NCBI GenBank assembly: GCA_964035575.1
Contig: OZ037844.1
Location: forward strand, 682,001-746,000
Length of the DNA stretch: 64,000 bases
Direction: 5' to 3'
DNA from: Rhynchopus sp. YZ270_cl-10
Taxonomy: Eukaryota; Euglenozoa; Diplonemea; Diplonemida; Diplonemidae
Shown: positions 38,025 through 49,201 of the stretch, piece by piece
Layout of the letters: each line of letters opens with the position of its first letter
Position numbering within the stretch: the stretch's first letter is position 1
Notes under the pieces: model-generated
What the model saw: the letters and a program-made list of their open reading frames with translations, nothing else
Told to the model about the DNA's origin: nothing
Databases searched by the model: none
Translations under genes and position numbers: made by a program

Positions 38025-39590
38025 TCACGCGGTGGGTGCGTCGCTGGCACCGTGTTCGAGGAGAACCTGCTCTACCCCTGCATGTAGGTTACGGCTCGCA
38101 TACTCCAATGCAGTGCTGTCATCATTATTTCTGTGATTTATTTCAACCTCGTTCAAGCCCACAAGATAGCTCACAGTCTCGGTGTGCCCATAAGCAGCCG
38201 CAAACATAAGACATGTGTCTCCGCCCTCGTCTGTAGCACACACTTCCGCCCCTGCTTCGAGCAACATCTTCACGGTGTCGAGAGACCCTTCCTTGCTGGC
38301 CAAGAGCAGAGGCGATCTTCCGTTCTCGTCTTTTGCCTCGATGTCTGCACCTGCTTCGAGCAACATCCTCACAATTTCTCGTTCCCCAACCTCACAAGCA
38401 TATTGAAGAGGCGTCTTGCCGATCCCATCACGCTTTGCTTCGATGTCTGCCCCTGCATCAATGAGCACCTCCACCACATCTGAGTGCTTCTGTAACACTG
38501 CGCGGTGCAGTGAAGTGTATCCCCTGTAATGTGACTGATTCGCATCCACCTCAGGCAAGCACAAAAGATAGCGCACAGTCTCGGTGTGTCCATTCCACGC
38601 CGCAAGGAGAAGACATGTGTGTCCTTTGTTGTCTGTGGCACTCACGTCCGCACCTGCTTTGAGCAAGATCTTCACAGTGTCGAGAGACGCATCCTTGCTG
38701 GCCAAGAGCAGAGGCGAATGTCCGTTCTCGTCCTTCGCCTCAATGTCTGCACCTGCATCAATGAGCAGCTGCTGCATATTACGGTAGTCTTCTTGACATG
38801 CCCAGTGGAGCGCAGTGAAGTCATCAGCTACATGATTCACATCCACCTCAGGCAAGCCTAAAAGATAGCGCACAGTCTCGGTACGTCCAAAACATGCCGC
38901 CATGGTAAGACATGAAAATCCTATGTTGTTGACTGTAACGCTCACGTCCGCACCTGCTTCGACCAACATCTTCAGAGTCTCGGTGTGTCCAGAATATGAC
39001 GCAAGGGTAAGACATGTGTCTCCATCGTTGTCTGTGACACACATTCCCGCACCTGCTTTAACCAACATCTTCGCAACATCGAGTTCCCCTGAACGACAAG
39101 CCAAGTGCAGAGGAGAACGTCCCAAGTCGTCCTTTGTCTCGATGTCTGCCCCTGCATCAATGAGCACCTGACACACTGCAGGGTCCTCCCACATGGCTGG
39201 ACAGGGTCGGTCTTTCTTGCCCTCCTGCCCGTGTGGGACAAACGCAACGTTGCTGCAGACTGACTTCCAATGCTGCAAGAGGACCTCCGTGCACGCAGTG
39301 TGGTCTGCGTGGATGCACTCACTCAGCAGCATCCCGAAGCCCATCTGCGTTGTCTCAACATACGGAAGAAGCAGTGCGAGGCATTCGTCGTGGTTCTCTC
39401 TGCATGCCTCGTGCACAGCATCGAAGGCAACCGTTTTGCTGTCTGTGTCTGGGCTGAGCTTCTCAAGTCCCACCCGCACGGCAGTCGTGTCGCCGTTCCT
39501 GGCAGCCTCCACCAAGACCTCGTCTGCAGAAAGTGTTGTTCCGTTTGGTGCCTTCTCGTCAGGTGTGCTGTCTGCGTGTTGCTTCGACAT
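38025..39590 (-). CDS. Ankyrin-repeat protein, paralogue 8 (521 aa, two hybrid repeats)
   Basis: Eleven repeats plus the opening half repeat. Two are hybrids: TCLTLASYSGHTETLKMLVEAGADV begins as type B and ends as type A, and IVRMLLEAGADIEAKDENG begins as the last A type and ends as type C. The A-B-C order is thus broken twice. The C-terminus EQVLLEHGASDAPTA differs from all other copies, and the 3' flank is also different. It is the upstream-most gene of the array. Predicted soluble binding protein. Confidence 0.92.
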   Translation of the reverse strand: MSKQHADSTPDEKAPNGTTLSADEVLVEAARNGDTTAVRVGLEKLSPDTDSKTVAFDAVHEACRENHDECLALLLPYVETTQMGFGMLLSECIHADHTACTEVLLQHWKSVCSNVAFVPHGQEGKKDRPCPAMWEDPAVCQVLIDAGADIETKDDLGRSPLHLACRSGELDVAKMLVKAGAGMCVTDNDGDTCLTLASYSGHTETLKMLVEAGADVSVTVNNIGFSCLTMAACFGRTETVRYLLGLPEVDVNHVADDFTALHWACQEDYRNMQQLLIDAGADIEAKDENGHSPLLLASKDASLDTVKILLKAGADVSATDNKGHTCLLLAAWNGHTETVRYLLCLPEVDANQSHYRGYTSLHRAVLQKHSDVVEVLIDAGADIEAKRDGIGKTPLQYACEVGEREIVRMLLEAGADIEAKDENGRSPLLLASKEGSLDTVKMLLEAGAEVCATDEGGDTCLMFAAAYGHTETVSYLVGLNEVEINHRNNDDSTALEYASRNLHAGVEQVLLEHGASDAPTA

Positions 39591-41497
39591 GGTTTGTGAA
39601 GATGGTGATATTCAATGTTGTGTCTTTTATGCTGTTTCTTTTTGTGGAGGTTGTGAGGTGAGTGGGTGTCCCTGAACTTCTTACCACCCCTGACAAGCAC
39701 ACGCCACAGTGGAAACAAACCCACCTGCTATCATCACCTCACGGCGACACAGGGGGAACACATGAGAGAATAGGGTAGGGCGGTGGTGGGGAAAGACTTC
39801 AGCATTAATCAGGGGCGGGAGTGTGCCCTCGTGAGGCGTTGTCCCTGTCTGTATCGTCTTAGGTGGAAAATCGATTCTTTTTTAAGATTTTTTTTAGATT
39901 CTACCTTGGTATCTGTGTCAAGGCATTATGCGTTTGCCGTTTTGTTTTATTTTTGCTTTGTTTTGACGAGACACAAAAGGCGCAGAGCACCTCTTGTTGA
40001 CCTCCAACTCCAAGATTCTGTTGTCACTATACTTTTTTGCTGCGAAAGATTTGAACATAATTTTCATGGCATTCGAGAGGAGGAACAAGCTTAAATGAAG
40101 CGTGCAACGCAGTACATTGTCCACCTCAGAGTAACCCGCTTAGACCAATTTCGAAACAAGGTGGTGAAAAGAAGTTTTATTTGGCGTTTTATAGACTACA
40201 GAAAAAGAAAAACTCTTACATCCTGGGCTGCACGTTAAATTGCATCCGGGGACTTTTGTTGCACTTCGGTCTACCTGAGGGTGAAAGGTGATAGGACGAC
40301 CTCCCCCACACAGTGTAAAAGGCTGTAGTGGGGAACATGGTCATCATGGTTTCAATGGCAAAGACACTCCCCAAAAAAAGGAGAGAAACGGTACCGCAGA
40401 TATCACGGATATTTCACACAAAGTTGGAAACGAAATAAGCACCCGGAGGAAATTAACGTCCCACTTGGGACTTTTCCGTTTTACTTTATTTTATTTTATT
40501 TTATTTTTGAAAAACAATAGAGCGTGGAAGGAACGTGGGCGGAAATCACGAGATCGAATAATGGGGGGTTTTTTTTTGTGGAGCAATTCTTTTTGTTCAG
40601 GTGGAACAAAACAGAATAGGAAGAAAGTGCAGACACCTCAACTGACCGACGTACGATGCCAGCCATGAAAGCACGCCAATGGGGCAAGAATTATCCGAAG
40701 TCTCCCTCCTGATGAGGCCACTATAGGTTCCAAGGGGTGGGTAGAAGAAGGGGGGGAGATGAAGGGAGGAGCAGTGAGGGAAGAAAAGAAAAAAAGAATA
40801 TTTCATATACCTTCTGTTCTGACGAACACAAGGTAGAGAGGGTGCTAAAAAATGTAACCCTTGCTTTTAAAATTAAAAAAAAAGAAAAAAATAGTAACTC
40901 TGATAGGTAAGTAAAAGGAAAAAAAGGTTTTTTTTCGTTGATTTCAACGAACCGATATCCTCGCGCTATCCAAACAGGACTCCACAATGGACATAGTTGA
41001 TTGTAAGAAAGTTTTTCGTTGATTGCTCAATTACCCTGTTTGAGGGGTGATTGGCGACCGTATCTGAGGAACTATTTCTCCTTTAAGCTACGCTTGTAGG
41101 TATAAAAAAAAAAGAAAAGTTTATAAGATGATCCTAAGCCTCTCGTGCTTAGTCACCTTTAAAAAAATACGTTTGAACAAAGCTTAGACTGACACCTCCA
41201 GTACTTTGGGGGTCTAAAAAAAAGATATGCACAGGAGCGTTTTGTTCTTATTATTGTCGACAATGACCTAAGGACCCGCTTGGGGAACCTAGAGTCTGTT
41301 GCCCGCAATTTAACTACGGTTTAAAAGAAGGAAAACAAAAAAACTGCTCAAAAAAAAAAAAAACAAACAAACAAACAATAAAAAAAAACGTTGGACCCGG
41401 TAATGGTAACATTTATCTTCGTTCTTTTTTTTTTTTTTTTTGAAAAGGCTGTATTCCTGTGGGCACCCCGGAGAACGATGCAAGCCATCAGATTAAA
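39591..41497. other. Gene-free spacer with array-derived and dispersed repeats
   Basis: Contains the family 5' flank, block T (39925-40130) and part of spacer S (40150-40430), so a further array unit may once have stood here. TTTTA repeats follow near 40480-40510. A 60-bp dispersed repeat lies at about 40627-40677 and a hairpin repeat at 41117-41161. No gene seen. Confidence 0.6.
41117..41161 (-). repeat. Dispersed hairpin repeat, copy 2
   Basis: On the minus strand: AAAGGTGACTAAGC, loop, GCTTAGGATCATCTTATAAA, then a T-rich run. It is about 340 bp downstream of the methyltransferase stop. See copies at 6453, 47581 and 57867. Confidence 0.7.
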
Positions 41498-42280
41498 TCA
41501 CTCCGTCTTCCCCTTCCTTCCTGTGAGTGCGGGGCAGTATGCAGGAGTGGTCTCCATGTACTCTGTGTACTGCTTGCCAAGGAGGCACTGGAGGGCGGGC
41601 TCCTCAAGGAATTTGACAGCCAGGAGGATGTAGGTCGAGGTGATGGTTGCAAACATGACACGGCCGATAGAGTACTTTGGGAAGAGCCAGAACGCAAGCA
41701 TGAAGCCCGACATGAGTGGGTGGCGTACGTAGTTGTACAGGGCAGTTCTCTGCAGGATAGGTTCCCCCTCGGGCACGACAGAGGAGACGCCACGCACTGC
41801 CTGCGAGAGCCCAAACAGCGCAAAGTGGTCAAGCATGAATGTCGACGACAGCATCACAGCCCACCCAACAAGGTGCAGCCCCATCATCAAATTTGTCATC
41901 GACGCAGGGAACTCAAACAACACCTCGGGGATCGGCTTCCAGTTCCGCAGCATGTAGTGCAGCGTGCATGCTGCCGTCACAGAAAATTGAATGCGCTCGA
42001 GACACGCAGGCAGAAAGGTTGTGACCGCCTTTTTGTAGAACTCTCTTGCCATGATGGTGTGCTGCACAGCAAAGATCGAGAGGCATATCACGTTGCCTAC
42101 TACGGCCCCGGCGACGTCGTTCTGTGTCCCGTCCCCGTCCATTTTGGCGACAATAAGCTTCTCCGCAATGCTTGCAGGCAGCACTGAGTGCAGGTCACTC
42201 ACAAACAGAACAGTCGAAGTAAACACATACATCGTGTAGGAATACCCGGCCAGTCCCGCAATCGAGCTGAAAACGTTCAT
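41498..42280 (-). CDS. MddA-type methanethiol S-methyltransferase (260 aa)
   Basis: Five or six membrane segments. Motifs follow the MddA/NnrU/isoprenylcysteine-methyltransferase group: FAVQHTIMAREFYKK, LPACLERIQF, and near the C-terminus LYNYVRHPLMSGFMLAFWLF and KFLEEPALQCLLGKQYTEYM. The RHPLM..F and EE elements bind S-adenosylmethionine in this fold. MddA makes dimethyl sulfide from methanethiol. A related methyltransferase with another thiol substrate cannot be excluded. The start is the ATG at 42280 (MNVFSSIAGLAG), in context ACCAAAA-ATG, about 25 nt after a CCTCCCTTTTCAG acceptor-like sequence; the frame upstream of it is leader. Confidence 0.85.
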   Translation of the reverse strand: MNVFSSIAGLAGYSYTMYVFTSTVLFVSDLHSVLPASIAEKLIVAKMDGDGTQNDVAGAVVGNVICLSIFAVQHTIMAREFYKKAVTTFLPACLERIQFSVTAACTLHYMLRNWKPIPEVLFEFPASMTNLMMGLHLVGWAVMLSSTFMLDHFALFGLSQAVRGVSSVVPEGEPILQRTALYNYVRHPLMSGFMLAFWLFPKYSIGRVMFATITSTYILLAVKFLEEPALQCLLGKQYTEYMETTPAYCPALTGRKGKTE

Positions 42281-42428
42281 TTTTGGTTTTATTTGTTGGA
42301 GCTGAAAAGGGAGGTGTAAGGAGGAGGTGGGAGGGGTGATACTGATTACTATTTTCAATCGAAAGATGGAGTTTTGTCAGTGTCGTCTCCTCTTTTGAAT
42401 TTTAAAAAAAAAAAATTGTTTTTTTTTT

Positions 42429-42630
42429 GGTGTGGCCCGCCCATCGATTTAAACCACTTTTGGGCCATTCTTGGGCCATCCAAAACCGCAAAACGGGCCA
42501 CACCCAGTGCAGTCTAGCTTGCCCAAACTGCTAGTGCATCGGCACTACCTATTTAATTTTGAAAAGTGGTAGTGCATGGCACTAGCTTTTTTATTTTTTT
42601 GGAAATCTCAGGGACTGCGCTGGCCACACC
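42429..42630. repeat. Candidate foldback element
   Basis: GGTGTGGCC at the left and GGCCACACC at the right, with a second GGGCCACACCC at about 42495. Inside, CTAGTGCATCGGCACTA and GTAGTGCATGGCACTAG form further inverted pairs. No clear TSD. Confidence 0.4.
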
Positions 42631-45544
42631 ATTTTTGCAAATTAAAAGTAGCGAGTGTGGTTCATAAAGGAGTTAAAAAAAAAACGGTCATTTTTTTTTT
42701 TTTTTTTGTTGCGTGTGTGTCTTTGGTCGCGGGAGTGGGGCTTTTTTTTGACAAATAAAAATACACCACTTCCTGATTCCTTTTTTTCTTAGTAACCGTA
42801 ACCCACGAATGCAAGCAGGGGGGGTGTGCAGGGGTGGGAATCTCATTCACCCGTCCCTCCTCTCCCCATCTCCCCCATCACCTCATTGTTTTATATGAAA
42901 AAATGTGTTGTTCGAAAAAAGGTGTAGTTAACGACTTTTTTTTGCTATCTTCGTGTTGTCATTCATTAAAAAACAATAAAAACAAAACACAAAACCGAAA
43001 CAAAAAAAAAACCCCCCCCGTATCATGTGACCCTCCTCAACTGTTTTTAAAAACCCAGCTTTTTTTTGTTTTGTTTTCAAAAAATAAAACCTTCCTTTGA
43101 GCATGTACGGTTCTTACTGGCACCCTGGAAACTCCAAGAAAAATGGAGTCGGAGCTAAAGAGGTAGTTGCCTTTTCCTAAACGTGCACACTTAACTGGCA
43201 AAGGTTTGAAGAAGTTTGTTTCAACTTTGTCGTTTTTGTTTTTGTTTTTGCTACTCTGTTTGTTTGGCAAAGGGGGGGGGGAGGTGTTGTCACTCACCTA
43301 TATCATCATTGAAATAACATTGCTTACTAAATGGCCTTCTCCAAATACTGTTGCCCATTTGTAAAATGCATTTTTTTTCTGCGCAGAATCTGAACATAAA
43401 CTCATAGACTTTTTTTTCTTTTCGAAAATTTTTGGGAACGAATTTGGGAGAGAGAGGGGTTCAATCATTTTTCGTTCTTTGAAAAATTCTTAATTTTTTG
43501 TTTGATAAAATTGTAATGTAAAAAAGCCTTCCAATTGTTTTAGGGGGGTTTTTTTTATAGTAAATCAGCCAGAAACCAACTTCTTTTTTTAAAACAAAAG
43601 GACTCTTTGGATTCACAATAGGGGATGTCTAAAAGCCTTCCCTTTGTATACGGGGTGGGGGAGATGGGCGGGGGGAAAAGGAAGTTCAACATGCAACACG
43701 CCTCTGTGGACACAAGCATCGGAATCCCACGGGAACAAAACAAAACCTCTCCAATCCCTCTTTAACAGGGTTGTTCCTTGTTCTCGGAAAAAACAGCAAA
43801 ATTCTGGATTTATGTTCCCGTTTTTTTCCTTTTTTTGGGTGGGGTTTTTTGCCCTTTTTCGGGCTTTCCGAGCTCTACCCTCACTGTAGTGGGGTCATTT
43901 CGAGAAAATGGACAAGTTCTTGATTGATACAAATTTTGGTTACGACCACTAGTGAGTTGCTCACAATGCTAAATGAGTGTCAGAACTGTGATTCTGGGCC
44001 CACTTTACAGTGATGCAGGAATCCAGGGTCCCAAACAAAAAAACCCAAAAAACCCAAAAAAACCAAAAAAACCCATAAAAACCCAAAAAAACCCAAAAAA
44101 ACCTTAAAAAAACCCACCGCACTATATTTTGCTTTTGGGGCGTGGAGTGTGATTTTTTTTGCTCAAAACATCGCAAATATGAATTTTCGGAGCGATCCGA
44201 AAAAAATGCGGGGTCGGACATTTTTTTTGGTGGAGTTTAAGCCACCTAAAATTGACTTCTAAGTCAGACGTTCTATACGGTTTCTGAACAATTTTAGTGC
44301 CGTGAGTTTACGTGTATAAACCTTCTGTTATGTGTGCACCTACAGCTACAACAGGCGTTTTCACCTGGAGTTTCACCTCTTTTGGTGGGTTTTTTGAGTC
44401 CATACCCAGGTATGTGGGGTGGGAAACGCGATTCCGGTGTAAGAACCATGGGTGGTTCCACTGCAGTACCACGTAACCCACGTTTAAATCCCAAAAAACC
44501 CCGGTGACACCATCTTCTCGGTGAGCAATGAGTGTTACCAGCGCGTGCTCCTTTCGTCACGCAAACCAAAAAGCGGTGCAATGTTGTGAATTTTTGAAGA
44601 TTTTGTGTGTTTTCCTGATTTTCGTACATGTTGTTGCGTTTTGGGCTGTGATAATGTAGATTTTTGTGTAGATTTCGTGGGTTTTTTCGTTTTTTTCTTT
44701 GTAAATTTGGGCCACCGCCTAAAACACCAAAAATGCAGGTTGGTACCGCAATGAGGCAGAATAGTGGCGATACACATTGTTGTCCTTTGCCGTGGGTGTC
44801 CAAAGACACACTCTTTTGGCTGAAAATGGAGGGTGCGTGCTGGGCAGCTTCACTGCCCACATTAATACAGTAAAACTGGCTGGTGCCTGTATGAAGTGGT
44901 TTTTCAGGTCAAAAATGGCCTGAAAAAGTGGTGTTTTCGGGGTCTGGTCCTGTGTGTGACCATACTACAGGTGGTATGATGAGTGATCTGACCATATTCT
45001 CCAGGTATAACAAACACCTAAAAAACCAATTGGCGAAGGAATTTTACACTTTTGACCACCACACATTACATGTTTACCAAGGCATTTTTTCTATGCACTT
45101 GTGTGTGCTGGGAAGCATACCGCCAGTGTAAAAATTCACGAATACCCTACCAAAAACCAGAAAGTCAAAAAACCCATAAAAACCCGAGAAAACTGGTTTT
45201 GAAAAAACCCGAAAAAACCCAAAAAAACCCATAAAAACCCGCATAAAAACCCATCGAAAAAACCCACCTTGCATCACTGCCACTTTAACCGCCCCTCGAA
45301 ATTCAAAAAGGGGTCCCAAACCCGGGCGCGCTACACTCGCGCGGAACTTTTTGCTTTGGTCTAGTTGCATTTTTGGCTGCAAAATGCAAGGGGATCCCCA
45401 AAGACGTTGGGAATATTATTTGGATGGGGCAGTGATTTTGTACCTGCATACACGCTCCCTCGCGGTAACCGCGTGCATGCCAATGAAGTGCTCTCTGGGG
45501 TTCGATAACCCGTGGAACCAGTGCTTCCGCCGATGAACGGTGAG

Positions 45545-45700
45545 GCGTTGCACTTCTCTTTTTGCGGAGCAAAAAATAATATAAATGGCGCCGCAGGCAA
45601 AAAAATTTGAGTACAGTGTAAAAATCTAGCTTCCAACGAACCCTTTTTTGCAGAGCAAAAAATGAAAAATGGCGCCGCAGGCAAAAAAAAAATTGGGGGT
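45545..45700. repeat. Tandem pair of a dispersed repeat (ATGGCGCCGCAGGC unit)
   Basis: Two direct units with GCGGAGCAAAAAAT, ATGGCGCCGCAGGCAAAAA and GTGTAAAAATCTAGCTTCC. Related units lie at 37850-38003, and a weaker one near 49590-49610 (GGCACCGTAGGCAGG). Confidence 0.65.
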
Positions 45701-46636
45701 ACAGCCCTGGACAGTGAAGGATTTTGTTGTCAATTTTTTTTTCTTGCCCCCTGAAAACTCTTGCTTTTGAGAGTTTCGACCATTTCACCACACTGGTGGT
45801 GTGTCACCTACAGTGAAACCCACCAGAAACCACAAGAAAGCCCCCTAAGGAAAAAAAGGAAAAAAAAAAAGGAAAAAAAAACTAAAATCCAGAATTTCAT
45901 GTTCTCGGTCCCACTTAGGAACTTCCCTGCTCTTTAATAATTTCTTTTTTTTTTTTTTTTTTTTGATAAAATCTGCTCTTTTTTGAGGTTGTTTTGAAGT
46001 CTCCACTTTTCAGTTGATGGAATGAGGGGAAAATGGTTCCCCTTTTGATTTCGTATCTGGTTGTATACGTGAGGGGTGGGAACGGAGGTCGGAAAAACAA
46101 TCGATTTCTTTTTTTTTTTTTTGCTGATAATCTGTTGGTGCAGTGTAGCTGCGCATTTTTTTTAAAATAACCACACATCACAACTTTTCTTTTCTTTTTT
46201 TTGCGGAGCTTTTCTTTTGATATTATTCTGTTGATACAGCTGCCGTACAGACAGTATTCACCCCTCTTTTTTGTGTTTTTTTTCAAAAAAACAACTTAAC
46301 GAGCCTTTGGATTGTTTGCTGCTGAGGCAGGGGGTGATTGCTGGTATTATTGCTTTAAAAGAGGGGAAGAAATAGAAAACTTGACGGTGTAACTAAAACT
46401 CTCATTTAGTCACAAAAGAAGAAAAAAAAAAGGCAAGACCAGTACGGTTACACTTCAGAAGGGGAAACGGGTTACGTAAAACACTCCCAAAGGAATTGGA
46501 GAGCACTGAGCCTATTGTAAAAAACCGAGAGGTTGTGTACAAAAAAAAACAAAAAACAAAAAAAAACAAAAAACCAACAAAAGTCATGAATGATGATCGT
46601 CACAGGAATATTCATTCATAGGGGGTGGGGGGGGTG

Positions 46637-46736
46637 CACGACGATGAAGTAAATGACTTGACTTGTGATTTTACTTGTGGTTTCACCGTTTTTACTGTAA
46701 ACCACAAGTAAAACCACAAGTCAAGTCACCGTCGTG
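46637..46736. repeat. 100-bp palindrome (foldback)
   Basis: CACGACG at the left and CGTCGTG at the right enclose inverted arms GACTTGACTTGTG and CACAAGTCAAGTC, and inner arms TTACTTGTGGTTT and AAACCACAAGTAA, around a 15-nt loop. It would form a long stem in DNA or RNA. No clear TSD. Confidence 0.75.
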
Positions 46737-47580
46737 TGGGGGGACCAAGAGATAAGCCGAAACTTCGCTTTGGTCATGATGAAAAACCCAAAATAAAATA
46801 AAATGTAAGCTTGTAAGATGAATGTGCCTCACGCACCAATCAACACATGCCATCTCAAAAGAGGAAAAAGGAAAAGAAACACACTATCCACTTTCCTTGT
46901 CCCTGCACAGAGATAGCGCGCACATCTAACCGCGCATGGTCTCTGCCTGCAGAGAAGGAAGGAAGAAAATGGGGATAAAAAAAAATCAAAAAAAAGTTTA
47001 GAAATGCAACACTCCTTTATTGACGCAGGCCCCACACGAAATAAAAACAAAATGAAAGTGCTGAAACAAGACGCTGATAGATTACCCACGGACGTGTACA
47101 ATGCAACAGTCGACAAGTGGAACAGAACACAATTCGAATCCTTGAAGGCATGTTCAGAAAAGATGAGGGCTAGTGTTCGAGGATAGTAAGAAATGTTGAT
47201 AGCGATGACCTAAGTGTCTCTATACTCGGCCAAATTTGACAACACAAACCAAAGAAAAAAATGTGAATGGCATTTTTTTTTGTGCCTCGCTGTACACACA
47301 GACGTCTTCAAAACTATTTTTAAAAACAACAACTTTGCAAGCTGAACCTAAACTGCACATACTTCAAAACTAAAGAAAATACCCCATCGCTTTTGGCACC
47401 GTACTTTTCTTGTCTTTACCCGATGGACTGTAATCTAAATGGTACTCAGGGGGGAAAAATGCTGTTGAACCGCATGAGCATTTTTAAAAAAGCGTCTCGG
47501 GGAGGTAGTTCATGGTAGTGAGGGGGATGTTACTATCCTTGTTGAAGTACATTGCAATGCTAATATTAATCAAAAAAGAA

Positions 47581-47624
47581 AAGGTTATAAGATGATCCTA
47601 AGCCTCTCGTGCTTAGTCACCTTT
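47581..47624 (-). repeat. Dispersed hairpin repeat, copy 3
   Basis: The stem CTAAGC/GCTTAG is intact and the sequence is almost identical to the copy at 41117-41161, with one T missing in TTATAA. It lies just outside the hAT element. Confidence 0.7.
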
Positions 47625-47686
47625 AAAAAATATGTAAGAGGAATGTCCTTCTCGTGCAGACACATCTTAAAAGGAGGGGAGGTAAC

Positions 47687-47720
<34 letters not shown>

Positions 47721-47729
47721 AACTGAAAG

Positions 47730-48607
47730 CAGGGTTTCCGCGTTCTTCCGGTGTTTTCGAAGGGGGCGGACGAGTTTCCCCCCCCCCCAAAAAAAATTTT
47801 TTTTACTAGTGCTTAACACAATACAGGTCGGGGGCCTCCGGCGGAGTTGTCTCGCCTCACGGTCTTTCGTGAGACACAACAGGTGAGAAACTCACGTTAC
47901 GAGATACTCGAAAACAAAGCGTGGCGGGTGGTGGAATAAGCGCTCAGCTGTGCTTGTACCCACAGGAAGAGTGAACAAGAGACGGAGTAACGTCCTCATC
48001 TGAGGGTACTCGGTGTCACCTTCCTCATTGAGCTCAACATACATCAGAACGTCATGAAGAGTTGTCATTGAGGTGCACACCCTCAACACCGACTTGAGCT
48101 CTTGCCACTCTGCCAACAGGTCACTGAATTCAACCCCCTGCACAATACTGGCTGTCTGGAACTGCTTCCGTTCAGCGGTGTCGCTGTACACCGGCTTCAG
48201 CGCATCCCCACCCACGACATCGTGATGCATGTAGGACAGTTTGTGGGGGGTGAAGAACTGGTCGTACAATCTGCCTAGCTGTTCAATGCTGTACTCCGTG
48301 CGCAAACCCGCAAAGGGTTTGAGGGGAATGATAGAGGGGGATACCATAAGTGCGGCCGCAGATCTGCGCGACGCCAAAGGGGGAGGCCTTTATTTTTCTA
48401 TACGGGGTGGGGTGCGTCCCCTGCGGGGACGCACCCCACTCGTCCACTTTACAATGTACCCCGGGCCCTCTCCCCACCCATTTTTCCCACTCCCCGGATG
48501 AACTTCGTCCGGACGAACTTCGTCCGGACGAACTTCGTCCGGCAGTTTTTTTTTTTTTTTTTCCTACCGGACGAACTTCGTCCGATTTTTGGGTCGCGGA
48601 AACACTG
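47730..48607. mobile_element. hAT-family transposon, internally deleted (878 bp)
   Basis: The ends CAGGGTTTCCGCG and CGCGGAAACACTG are inverted with one mismatch. The flanking 8 bp are identical on both sides (ACTGAAAG at 47722-47729 and 48608-48615), the classical hAT duplication. It contains the 3' part of a transposase gene (47892-48377, minus). Near the right end the palindromic unit CCGGACGAACTTCGTCCGG is repeated four times around a T run, likely subterminal transposase-binding sites. A further palindrome GGTGCGTCCCC/GGGGACGCACC lies at about 48410-48440. The perfect TSD suggests a recent insertion. Confidence 0.92.
47892..48377 (-). pseudogene. hAT transposase C-terminal fragment (161 codons)
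   Basis: The C-terminal part YPQMRTLLRLLFTLPVGTSTAERLF matches the hAT dimerisation domain (consensus ..YP.L..LA..LL..P.STA..ER.FS). The normal Ser-rich continuation after ERLF is lost and the frame ends in unrelated residues (HHPPRFVFEYLVT), so the domain is truncated. The upstream part (LYDQFFTPHKLSYM, LLAEWQELKSVL) resembles the region before the domain in zinc-finger (ZMYM/THAP) type hAT enzymes. The catalytic core and DNA-binding N-terminus are missing. It could not catalyse transposition. Confidence 0.85.
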
Positions 48608-48615
48608 ACTGAAAG

Positions 48616-49201
48616 ATGGATAATCAATTTAGAGTTTTCTGAAGCAAAGAAAAGGTTGAACGATGAATGCCTCATAGAAAGATTCACATAGGAATGGGAT
48701 TTTTTTTTCCCCCAAGCAGAGGGGATGTGATTTTCCCCTTGGCTTGGTTGTATCAGTGTAGACGATGTGCTACAAAAAAAGAGGAAATTAATAAAATCAG
48801 AGATTAAAAGAAAAATTTGCAAAAGTACTGAACCAAGAAAAAGGCTCCAGAAGACCCCACGGCCGGAAGAGATGTGACAGCGGTACGATGCTCAGTGCCC
48901 GCACGTAACACAAATACTTACTGATCCGTGGGCAGGTCATCATGAGCTATCAGTGGATCAGCAAATCAGTGTATCAGTGGAGTCATGAAGGAACGTGATA
49001 TTTTGTCGATTTCCCTCGCCCCCCCTTCTTGTTTGATGCGTTGACGCTTCCACACTACTATATCTCACCCTGTTGGGTGGTGGTGTTGCGGAGGGGTGAA
49101 TGAACGACATGACACTTTCCAATCACAAAATAGTGTGCGTAAAAAAAATACACAAAACCACACAAAAGAGAATCAAACATCTTGTTTTCAATCCACCCCT
49201 G
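48616..49201. other. Spacer between two transposons
   Basis: No gene seen. Minus frames run into the hAT element and are not conserved. Confidence 0.5.

Larger units (their letters stand above)
42281..47721. other. Gene-poor region, simple and dispersed repeats
   Basis: About 5.4 kb with no convincing gene. A-rich AAACCC-type repeats at about 44036-44118 and 45172-45265 resemble each other. Other contents: a foldback at 42429-42630, a tandem 85-bp-type repeat at 45545-45700, a palindrome at 46637-46736, a hairpin repeat at 47581-47624, and many homopolymer runs (46120, 47690). Plus frames such as 47004-47186 are short and unsupported. Confidence 0.6.

Noticed and set aside
25335-39675. Many plus-strand frames of 60-160 codons over the ankyrin genes
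   Set aside because: They recur at the same positions in each paralogue as reverse shadows of the conserved coding sequence.
41459-42187. 242-codon plus-strand frame
   Set aside because: Antisense shadow of the methyltransferase gene.
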